Assembly (NCBI RefSeq): GCF_947496855.1
Contig: NZ_CANMED010000004.1
Location: forward strand, 434,001-498,000
Direction: 5' to 3'
From: an uncultured Aquimarina sp.
Lineage (GTDB): Bacteria > Bacteroidota > Bacteroidia > Flavobacteriales > Flavobacteriaceae
Length of the DNA stretch: 64,000 nt
Program-made: the position numbers and the translations under genes
In this document: in pieces, positions 54,757 through 64,000 of the stretch
How positions within the stretch are numbered: the first letter of the stretch is position 1
Layout of the letters: each line of letters opens with the position of its first letter
The notes under the pieces: generated by a model
Seen by the model: only the letters and a program-made list of their open reading frames with translations
What the model was told of the DNA's origin: nothing
The model's database searches: none

Positions 54757-56136
54757 TTATATCGGAACAATATTCCTATCTCCATTCTTACGTAGATAGC
54801 TTTTGATTATTTTGGTTGTATGGTAAGTATGCTTCTGAAGATTTAAAAAATCATCAAAATCTTCTATTTTAGCAATTTGTTCATCTTCCTGGATATATCC
54901 AAAACCTTTATAAACACCATCTTGGATCATTACAAAACTTTGCTCATTAAATGTTCTGCCTTTTTCTTTAATAAAATAACTCTTTTGATCTCTTCGTAAA
55001 GAAGATAAAGCTTTTTGGACTCTCATATTATACAAGGCAACAGACTCTTCTCCTATGCAAATACCTTTGCAGTTCTTAATTTTATAATGAGAACATTTTT
55101 CTGTCGTACTCTGTAAACTACAATATCGTGGACATAGTTGATGATCTTCACAAAGCTGTTCGAGTTTTTCTACGGCCTCTGCCCTGCTATAAAATATTTC
55201 TACCGAATGATCTATAGAATGCGATCTATCAATTGCCAATTGGACCACTCCTTTTCTATTCGTATAAAACATAACACAATAAGGAGCTACTGGTCTTTTC
55301 TGAGCTTTATTAAACTTCGGATAATGTTTTTGGATTTTTTCTGATTCTAATAGTAAAGCAACGAGTTCATTACCTGTTACTTCGTAATCTATAGTATAGG
55401 TAGCCTGACCTAGTGCATATTCTTTATTCTTTTTATCATAAAAATGACTGATCACTCGTTGTTTAATATTTTTAGCTTTGCCAGCATATATCACCTTCCC
55501 TTTTTGATCTTTAAATAAGTAAATACCTGTTTCTTCTGGCAGTGCATCTATGTTTTCGACTTTGAGATGTGGCGGCAATGTGGCTTCCTTAGAGCGCGCA
55601 TTTAAGAATTTATTAATGACCAAAAATTCAGGATCTAGGCTAAGAATCCGTTGAAAAAGAATTACAGTAGCATCCGTATCACCTTCTGCTCTATGTCGAT
55701 CTTCTAAAGGAATATTAAGAGAAGAACATAGTTTCCCTAAACTATACGAAAACATACCCGGAATTAATTTTCTGGATAAGCGAACGGTACAAAGTTTCTT
55801 TCGAACAAATGAATACCCGAGGTTTTTAAACTCTCCTCTGACCACATTATAATCAAAAGTTACATTATGCGCCACAAAGATGGCTCCTGTAGTCATCTGT
55901 ACAATACGTTCTGCTATTTCATGAAATCTAGGTGCACTTCGCACCATATCATTATCAATCCCTGTAAGGCCTGTAATAAAGGGTGGAATATGACATTCAG
56001 GATTTACCAGAGAAGTAAATTTATCTATTATTGTATTGCCTTGTAACAATACAATACAAATTTCTGTAATGCGATTACCATTAATGCCTTTACCTGTGGT
56101 TTCTACATCAATAACAGCATATAATTTTTCTGACAT
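54757..56136 (-). CDS. DnaQ-like exonuclease fused to a GIY-YIG nuclease domain
   Basis: A 459-residue protein. Residues 1-170 are a DEDD 3'-5' exonuclease (Asp10 and Glu12 in VIDVETTG; later HNVTFDYNVVRGEF and HRAEGDTDAT). Residues about 205-285 are a UvrC/Cho-type GIY-YIG domain (TGIYLFKDQKGKVIYAGKA, then QRVISHF). The rest has a cysteine-rich segment (CPRYCSLQ, CSHYKIKNCKGIC). It looks like a DNA polymerase epsilon-like/UvrC chimera used in repair; the domain order is known in bacteria, but its precise role is unclear. Confidence 0.85.
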   Translation of the reverse strand: MSEKLYAVIDVETTGKGINGNRITEICIVLLQGNTIIDKFTSLVNPECHIPPFITGLTGIDNDMVRSAPRFHEIAERIVQMTTGAIFVAHNVTFDYNVVRGEFKNLGYSFVRKKLCTVRLSRKLIPGMFSYSLGKLCSSLNIPLEDRHRAEGDTDATVILFQRILSLDPEFLVINKFLNARSKEATLPPHLKVENIDALPEETGIYLFKDQKGKVIYAGKAKNIKQRVISHFYDKKNKEYALGQATYTIDYEVTGNELVALLLESEKIQKHYPKFNKAQKRPVAPYCVMFYTNRKGVVQLAIDRSHSIDHSVEIFYSRAEAVEKLEQLCEDHQLCPRYCSLQSTTEKCSHYKIKNCKGICIGEESVALYNMRVQKALSSLRRDQKSYFIKEKGRTFNEQSFVMIQDGVYKGFGYIQEDEQIAKIEDFDDFLNLQKHTYHTTKIIKSYLRKNGDRNIVPI

Positions 56137-56254
56137 TACTTTTTTTTGGAGTACAAATTTAAAATAAATAATCGAGATTTGGAATTTTTCCTCTTATAAT
56201 GGAATTTTTCCTATTCTAAAGCGTCTAAAAAAGTATTGGCGATATCAAACGCCA

Positions 56255-56668
56255 CTAATTTCTCAACAAATACGCCGCCAATCTGGTTGCATTTTCTTGG
56301 TAAGCATTATCAAACGATACCGGAAGGGTATTCTTTTTATAATAAGCAGTCAAGGTTTGCTTGGAAACAAAACTCATTTCGATATTTGGATAACATTGTA
56401 TCAATGCTTCTAATTTAAAGGAAACAGCTGCCGCTGCAAACTTTCCTTTAGTTTGTCTACTAATAATAGCAACATGCGCTGGCTCTATAACATCAAAAAA
56501 AGCATGAATCTCTTTTAGAAAAGCTTGAATATCCTGATTGCTCTGATCATCTTTAATTTCAATATACTTGATCTTACCAGTAAGATTGATATATTCACCT
56601 TGCGGATCTTTAGATAATACCACGCAGATTGCTCTTTTTTTATCTATTTCTATTCCGATTACTTTCAT
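56255..56668 (-). CDS. DUF3010-family protein
   Basis: A 137-residue cytosolic protein starting KVIGIEIDKKRAICVVLSKD, with an AHVAIISRQTKGKFAAAAVSFKLEALIQ segment that matches DUF3010. The function of this family is unknown. It lies between the exonuclease and an FKBP lipoprotein on the same strand. Confidence 0.7.
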   Translation of the reverse strand: MKVIGIEIDKKRAICVVLSKDPQGEYINLTGKIKYIEIKDDQSNQDIQAFLKEIHAFFDVIEPAHVAIISRQTKGKFAAAAVSFKLEALIQCYPNIEMSFVSKQTLTAYYKKNTLPVSFDNAYQENATRLAAYLLRN

Positions 56669-56697
56669 AATTTTACATTAGTTCTATTTAAAGATTC

Positions 56698-57150
56698 TTA
56701 ATTCACCGAAATCAATGTAATATCAAATAGTAATACAGAACCTGCCGGAATCGGCCCTACAGATCTGCGACCATATCCCAAATGTGCAGGTATCAATAGT
56801 GTACCGCTACCACCTTCTTTCAAATATCTAATCCCTTCTCTCCAGCCTTTTATTACCTCTTGTAAATCAAAAGAAATACCGTTTGCATCACTTTTATCGA
56901 ACACCGCACCGTTTGTAAAATATCCTTTATATGCCACAGTAACCTTATCTGATCTTCTGGGCCTGATTCCGGTTCCTGGCTCACGAATAACAAAATGTAA
57001 ACCTGTATCACTTTTTCCTGCGATCAGACCATTATCCTCTATATATTTTATAATCTCTTTCTCGTTCTCTGCTCTAAGATCCGCTTTTATTTGACCTGCA
57101 TTACAAGAAACAAAAAGAACGATTATAAAAGTGAATATGGCGTATTTCAT
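56698..57150 (-). CDS. FKBP-type peptidyl-prolyl isomerase lipoprotein
   Basis: A 150-residue lipoprotein (Cys16 in FVSC) with a single FKBP domain at about 62-150. Signature segments are VTVAYKGYFTNGAVFDKS, VIKGWREGIRYLKEGG and IPAHLGYGRR-GPIPAGSVLLFDI. It probably aids folding of exported proteins at the membrane. Bacteroidota gliding protein GldI is a related lipoprotein, but this one is shorter and I do not identify it as GldI. Confidence 0.85.
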   Translation of the reverse strand: MKYAIFTFIIVLFVSCNAGQIKADLRAENEKEIIKYIEDNGLIAGKSDTGLHFVIREPGTGIRPRRSDKVTVAYKGYFTNGAVFDKSDANGISFDLQEVIKGWREGIRYLKEGGSGTLLIPAHLGYGRRSVGPIPAGSVLLFDITLISVN

Positions 57151-57544
57151 CTATATTATTTTTTTATTAACCACAAATCTAATACTATACACTTTCTAAT
57201 TCAATAGTTAATGATATTATTTTACGTAACACTATCATAGAATTAGGGATACCTTATTTTAAGATTATTAATTTACAAAAAAGTAAAACCTAGCAAAATA
57301 TTGATTATCTATAATTCAAAAAAAAGTCTACGGAAAATTTCCTTTTTTGCTTGAAGGATTGCAATGGAAATCCCATGGCCTTCTCCTCCGAGGCCAAAAA
57401 GTGCGAGAAATTGTAGTTCTTTGGCTTCGTTCACGATAAACTACAAAACATACCCTTGCGGTCACGCCCAAGACAGAAACGACCAAATCCTTTTAATAGA
57501 AAACCTGTACTACGGTCAAAAAATTCTAAATGAATTCTATAAAA

Positions 57545-57579
57545 GAACCCCGCTTAGTTTTAATAATTAAGCGGGGTTC
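57545..57579. terminator. GC-rich terminator-like hairpin
   Basis: GAACCCCGCTTA (57545-57556) pairs perfectly with TAAGCGGGGTTC (57568-57579), loop of 11. No gene clearly ends here, so it may belong to a former element in this spacer. Confidence 0.6.
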
Positions 57580-57628
57580 ATTGGTGAAATTTTATGTTAT
57601 ATACCTATTATACATTTTTAAAGAAAAG

Positions 57629-57748
57629 CGTCAATTCGAGTAATTTTCCAAAATGAAATGGAGGGAAATTGTATCGAGAATAGCTTTTTTAATCCAAAAT
57701 CCTATTCTCGATACACTTCTTCTTTTATTCGAAGCACTCGAATCGACG
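57629..57748. repeat. Nested palindromic element (MITE-like)
   Basis: Outer arms CGTCAATTCGAGT (57629-57641) and ACTCGAATCGACG (57736-57748) pair at 12 of 13. Inner arms GTATCGAGAATAG (57671-57683) and CTATTCTCGATAC (57702-57714) pair perfectly. The 120-base unit is a typical non-autonomous palindromic repeat of Flavobacteriaceae intergenic DNA. Confidence 0.7.
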
Positions 57749-57797
57749 AATTTTGAATAAAAAATCAAAATGCACAACGGGTATTATATCTAGTTTA

Positions 57798-60149
<2,352 letters not shown>

Positions 60150-60263
60150 CTAAAAAGAGAATATTATTTATAAAATTATAAGTAAATAGATATTATCTAT
60201 AATTACGGGAAATCCTTATACAAAAAACCATATAAAGGAAATAGCTATTTTTTACTAAATTAT

Positions 60264-60776
60264 TTAGAAACCTATTCCAAAATGTAATGCAGCAGTAAAT
60301 GATATTTCTTGATCATTCCCTACTCTTACAGGTAATACTAGCTCTGCAAAAACATTGGTTTTTCCTATAAGAAATCCTCTATTTAATAGTGGAGTGATAC
60401 CATATCTTCCGCTTCTGGTTTCATAAGCAATCCTATTTCCAAACGTAAGTTTATTACCGATACCCCAGAGTAAACCTGGATGTATTAATAACTCACTTAC
60501 AGAACTAACATTATCCCCGCCAGCATTCTTATTAGAACTTATAAATGGCACAAGTTCTACATCAAAAGCAAATTTTTCACTTTTCCGGATTGTTACCCCT
60601 ATTGGAAACCCAATAGTGTATGGATCAAATCCATCAGAGACCTCTCCGTCCTGAATAGTTACTAAAGGTTGTACAAAGCCAAAGTGGCCTCCGATAGCAT
60701 TTTGCCCTTTTACACTATAGATGCTTAAGGATGTGAATAGAATACTTGCGATAAAAACGGTTTTTTTTAGAGTCAT
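60264..60776 (-). CDS. Small outer-membrane barrel-like protein
   Basis: A 170-residue exported protein (signal peptide 1-24, ending VKGQ) composed of short beta-hairpin-like strands and ending in FGIGF, an aromatic end like that of outer-membrane barrels. It resembles outer-membrane beta-barrel proteins but is short for one. It lies 183 bases from katG on the same strand; a shared role is unproven. Confidence 0.6.
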   Translation of the reverse strand: MTLKKTVFIASILFTSLSIYSVKGQNAIGGHFGFVQPLVTIQDGEVSDGFDPYTIGFPIGVTIRKSEKFAFDVELVPFISSNKNAGGDNVSSVSELLIHPGLLWGIGNKLTFGNRIAYETRSGRYGITPLLNRGFLIGKTNVFAELVLPVRVGNDQEISFTAALHFGIGF

Positions 60777-61170
60777 GATATTTTGTGTTATATATTAATG
60801 AAAAGTAAAATGGTTAACGGTACTATATAGAATTGATTAAGCGCTTGGATATCACATTGATTTTTTTGCACGCTTCGTATTTTCAACATCAGACGAATCA
60901 AAGATTAATGGTGATTTGAAAAAAAAGAATCAAAAAAAACGGTATATATTCTATGCCATGACATTGATCTAATAGATGATTATAGCTATACTGAGTTCAG
61001 GTTAAACTAAATATAATTCTAAATCACTTTTTTTAGAGCATTTTATAAAAAGATAAAAAAATGGCACACTTAACTGTCCAAAATAATTTCAATGGAGATT
61101 AAAATAGTAATACGTATTAAGTGTTAAGAAGACGGAGGAGCTAATTAGATTTTTCATATAAATTGAACTA

Positions 61171-61190
61171 TTTAAATTGGTGAATCAAAT
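61171..61190. promoter_or_regulatory. Weak second copy of the lyase operator
   Basis: TTTAAATTGGTGAATCAAAT keeps the AAATTGGT half of the site at 61417-61440 but the other half is degenerate (4 of 6 core pairs). Confidence 0.3.
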
Positions 61191-61416
61191 ATTATGTTAT
61201 AAAAAAAATCAATTTGTTAGACAGCTAACTTATTATCTATATAATCTTATTAATGAAGTGTAGGTTATTAAGATCGATATAGAATTATATGAAGCCTTTG
61301 GATGGTTTAATCTTAGATATCAATAAGTACATCACTGATATTTCCCTAATTAATTAACAAAATTCACGCAATCAGATTATTTACACACGTAGAATATTAA
61401 TATATCAGCAAAAAAC

Positions 61417-61440
61417 ATTAAATTGGTCAACCAATTTAAT
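61417..61440. promoter_or_regulatory. Perfect palindromic operator upstream of the PL6 lyase
   Basis: ATTAAATTGGT (61417-61427) and ACCAATTTAAT (61430-61440) are exact 11-base inverted arms separated by CA. The TGGT-NN-ACCA core is that of FadR-subfamily GntR regulators, which control alginate loci in several bacteria. It lies 139 bases before the lyase ATG; the regulator is not in the window. Confidence 0.6.
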
Positions 61441-61578
61441 ATATCACTACTAAGAACTAAACTTATTCCTTAATCAAAAACAAAACTAATACTCTAGCTT
61501 TTAAAACCTAAACATAAAAATCAAACCAAACTGCGAAGGCTAGCTCATTTTGTAACTAAACTATTTAACACATTTTAT

Positions 61579-64000
61579 ATGAAAAATCTTCACACATTTT
61601 GGTCTGTAAAAAAGCAAAAACAATCTGATCTAGATGTTTTTCTCTTTAATAAACTACTAAAAAAAAGAAGTGTAAAAGCATTATTTATGATTGTTTTTCT
61701 CTTCTCCACTCCCCTTTTGGCTGCGGAGTACATCATTAATTCAATAGACGATTTTAACAATTTAAACTTATCGCCAGGTGATGTAGTCATCTGGGAAAAC
61801 GGAACTTATAATAATGATGAAAGACTTGTATTTAGTGCCAATGGAACCTCATCAAATCCTATTACTCTAAAAGCCCAAACGCCTGGTGGTGTTGTTTTTA
61901 ATAACGGACTACAAATGGATATTGCCGGAAACTACCTCATAGTCGAAGGTTTTCACTGGAAAGGAGGCTACGGAGCTAGTAATTTTATACAATTCAGAAA
62001 CGGAACAACCTATGCACAAAATTCTACAATCAGAAATTGCGTAATTGATGGTTTAGGTGTTGAACCAGGCGATGCGGCTGAAGCGGAACAAGATGGGGCC
62101 ATTGTTAAACATAGATGGATTGTCTTATATGGAAATAATAACAATGTTTTAAATTGTTCTTTTTTAAATAAATCTACTGCGGGAGCTTTGGTATTAGTTG
62201 AATTAGAATACAATGCAGAAGTTAACCGCTGTGACATTGTTGGTCATACAATACGTAATAATTATTTTTATAAATACGAAAAAATGGATCCTTCATTATC
62301 CAACTCCGGTGATAGTGAAACCATTCGTGTAGGGACTAGTGAATTCCAGAATGTAGATTGTAGAACAACAGTTAGCAATAACTATTTTGTTGAGGCAGAT
62401 GGCGAAAACGAAATCATTACCAACAAAAGTGACAATAACACCTACCAAAACAATACTTTTAGAAGGTGTAGAGGATCATTAACATTACGTCATGGTTCTG
62501 GTGCTACTGTAGAAGGCAACTACTTCTTAGGAGAAAATGTTGATGGAACAGGAGGAATTCGAATAGTAGATAGCGACCATACAATTACCAACAATTACAT
62601 CCAGGATTGTATCACTGTTATTGATCAAGCTAAATGGAATAATGGAATTACATTTATGGGAGGCTCTACCAGTTCTCAAGATAATTGTGATGCTACTAGT
62701 GTATCTAATGGTTACCAAGAATCAGAAGACATTACTGTTTCCAACAATACAATTGTAAACACCAATGCTCCTTTATTTTTTAATGGAGATAAAGGTACTA
62801 GCAACAACACTGGTAACATTGATAACAATGTCATTTTCTTTTCTAGTAATTCATCAAATAGTACAAATGTTATTACAGAAGATGATAATGGTGATTTTTC
62901 AGCTATTGGTTCATCGTTATCTTATTCAGGAAATGTATATGATAACACAAACTTAGGTGCATCAGTAAATGGATTCTCTTCGGCAAATTTATCAGCTAGT
63001 ACTAATGGTGAAATTTTAAGTATTTCTGGCACTAATGCAGGATCAAATATTTCTCAATCTCCATACTCCGATAGCGATGTAGCTTTACTCGTAGGTGCTT
63101 GTTTTGTTGATTATATGGGTGATTCTTTAAGTTCCTGCAGCAATACACCTCCTACAGATATATTAGCAGTATCCACAATTGATGATTTTGCAGCTACATC
63201 CGGAAGTCAGACACTTACGATAACATCCAATGTTAACTGGACAATATCCGATAATAGTTCCTGGATCACCGTAAGTCCTACATCTGGAGTAAATAATGGC
63301 AGCACTGTGATATCAGTCTCCGCTAATTCACAAAGCACTACAAGAACTGGTACTGTAATCGTCAGTGGTGGATCTTTGACCAGAACAATCATTATAACTC
63401 AATTAGGTATAACAGCTACTATATCCGTGGATAGTGTGATTCTTTCTCCGAATGCTACCACTATAGAAATTGGAAACACACAGCAATTAACAGCCATGAT
63501 ATCGCCTAACAATGCAACGAATCAAAACGTCACCTACAGCAGTAATAACACTTCTGCGGTAACAATCGATTCTAACGGATTAATCAACGCCATTGGTGCA
63601 GGTCAAGCTATTATTACAGTAAATACAGAGGATGGAGGGTTCACTGATACCTCAACTGTAACTGTAATTTCTCCTACTACCAGTGCCAATTTAGCTTTAA
63701 ATAAACCTGTAACGTCCACAGGAACTCCAGATGGCAACAATATTGCCGACAACCTAGTAGATGGATCTACTAATTCTCGTTGGTCAGTCAATGGTTTTCC
63801 TCAATCATTTACTGTAGATCTCGGAGATAATTTCAGCATTAATAAAACAGAATTGGTTTTTTATCAAGGCAGAGCATATCAATATACTATCGAAACTGCT
63901 ACTAATGCCAACGGGACTTATACAGAAATAGTTGATAGAACCAATAACGCTACACCTGGAACAATTTCTGCTCCTGTAACGGATTCTTTCTCTTCTATAA
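61579..64000 (+). CDS. Secreted PL6-family alginate lyase, multidomain (partial, 3' end outside window)
   Basis: Starts at ATG 61579 and is still open at the window end (807 codons). The N-terminus is unusually long: a charged segment of about 30 residues precedes the hydrophobic signal core (ALFMIVFLFSTPLLAA, cleavage near residue 49). Residues about 50-510 are the PL6 right-handed beta-helix. ENEIITNKS and LTLRHG supply Glu276, Glu278, Lys283 and Arg304, the same spacing I recall for calcium ligands and catalytic Lys/Arg in the PL6 lyase AlyGC. Then come a BACON domain (about 531-609), a Big_2 domain (about 612-697) and the start of a discoidin (F5/8C) binding domain (about 703 on). It should cleave alginate outside the cell; a sorting domain may follow beyond the window. 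Confidence 0.85.
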   Translation, partial: MKNLHTFWSVKKQKQSDLDVFLFNKLLKKRSVKALFMIVFLFSTPLLAAEYIINSIDDFNNLNLSPGDVVIWENGTYNNDERLVFSANGTSSNPITLKAQTPGGVVFNNGLQMDIAGNYLIVEGFHWKGGYGASNFIQFRNGTTYAQNSTIRNCVIDGLGVEPGDAAEAEQDGAIVKHRWIVLYGNNNNVLNCSFLNKSTAGALVLVELEYNAEVNRCDIVGHTIRNNYFYKYEKMDPSLSNSGDSETIRVGTSEFQNVDCRTTVSNNYFVEADGENEIITNKSDNNTYQNNTFRRCRGSLTLRHGSGATVEGNYFLGENVDGTGGIRIVDSDHTITNNYIQDCITVIDQAKWNNGITFMGGSTSSQDNCDATSVSNGYQESEDITVSNNTIVNTNAPLFFNGDKGTSNNTGNIDNNVIFFSSNSSNSTNVITEDDNGDFSAIGSSLSYSGNVYDNTNLGASVNGFSSANLSASTNGEILSISGTNAGSNISQSPYSDSDVALLVGACFVDYMGDSLSSCSNTPPTDILAVSTIDDFAATSGSQTLTITSNVNWTISDNSSWITVSPTSGVNNGSTVISVSANSQSTTRTGTVIVSGGSLTRTIIITQLGITATISVDSVILSPNATTIEIGNTQQLTAMISPNNATNQNVTYSSNNTSAVTIDSNGLINAIGAGQAIITVNTEDGGFTDTSTVTVISPTTSANLALNKPVTSTGTPDGNNIADNLVDGSTNSRWSVNGFPQSFTVDLGDNFSINKTELVFYQGRAYQYTIETATNANGTYTEIVDRTNNATPGTISAPVTDSFSSI

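Larger units (their letters stand above)
57151..57797. other. 647-base spacer with a hairpin and a palindromic element
   Basis: No supported gene. 57306-57460 holds a GC-richer stretch; the minus strand reads a closed 43-codon frame from a GTG with the fragment EAKELQFLALFGLGGEGHGI, which reads like a broken coding fragment, and the plus strand has a spurious frame 57364-57570. A hairpin at 57545-57579 and a nested palindrome at 57629-57748 are listed separately. Confidence 0.45.
60777..61578. other. 802-base AT-rich regulatory region before the PL6 lyase
   Basis: No coding region seen. It contains a perfect palindromic operator (61417-61440), a weaker copy at 61171-61190, and otherwise only AT-rich DNA. 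The length is more than expected for one promoter, suggesting a lost gene or a control region. No matching TAnnTTTG box was found near the lyase start. Confidence 0.5.

Noticed and set aside
56698..57150. Assignment of the FKBP lipoprotein as gliding protein GldI
   Set aside because: Length and N-terminal sequence do not let me recognise GldI; only the FKBP domain and lipobox are supported.
57364..57570. 68-residue plus-strand frame in the katG-side spacer
   Set aside because: It crosses a hairpin and has an odd amino-acid composition; more likely a shadow of an eroded element than a gene.

Overview
The window looks like chromosomal DNA from a marine member of the Flavobacteriaceae (Bacteroidota). 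The evidence is low-GC DNA, type IX secretion C-terminal sorting domains, SusC-like plug and carboxypeptidase-like regulatory domains, Bacteroidota-type promoter boxes (TTG, then TAnnTTTG), an HPRT-adenylate kinase fusion and two alginate-lyase-type proteins. An Aquimarina-like genus is my guess only. I saw no rRNA, tRNA, CRISPR array or prophage.

Layout. 1-3.7 kb is an accessory patch: a decayed IS481-type transposase, a lipoprotein alpha/beta hydrolase and a heavily decayed IS1182-type transposase that seems to split an integron-attC-like palindrome. 3.7-15.1 kb holds a secreted sulfatase-modifying-factor-like protein, two AraC regulators, two secreted beta-lactamase-fold serine hydrolases, an unknown protein, a four-domain lipoprotein, and a methyltransferase/cytochrome b561/cupin operon. 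15.2-25.2 kb is dominated by a 2186-residue alpha-2-macroglobulin carrying an inserted SusC-type plug module, followed by a related regulatory-domain protein, a transglutaminase-fold protein and two membrane proteins. 25.3-34.6 kb encodes amidohydrolases, a PhyH-type oxygenase, a fasciclin lipoprotein, a paraoxonase-like protein, a Crp/AhpD-like/DoxX module and a secreted PL14-like lyase.

34.6-44 kb is more conserved: obg, an hpt-adk fusion, purK-purE, an M3 peptidase and a secreted M28 peptidase. The 590-base gap after purE contains what look like two tandem minus-strand small RNA genes, each with its own promoter and terminator. 44-48.6 kb is a GbsR/MarR-type regulator plus a seven-gene membrane/methyltransferase/epimerase/SRPBCC operon sharing one operator sequence. 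48.7-50.7 kb is an ECF sigma factor with a zinc anti-sigma factor and a degenerate duplicate, then a UbiA-like protein. 50.8-64 kb holds gcvP, a hydrolase, an exonuclease/GIY-YIG fusion, a DUF3010 protein, an FKBP lipoprotein, a palindromic repeat, a katG with a lipoprotein signal, a small barrel-like protein, and a multidomain PL6 alginate lyase that runs off the right edge.

The most interesting items are the tandem small RNAs at 38.74-39.22 kb, the shared TTTCA-N8-TGAAA operators at 44.1 and 44.7 kb, the macroglobulin/SusC-plug chimera, the lipoprotein KatG, and the PL6 lyase with its upstream TTGGT-NN-ACCAA-type operator. Gene functions rest on motif recognition by eye; no database search was run.
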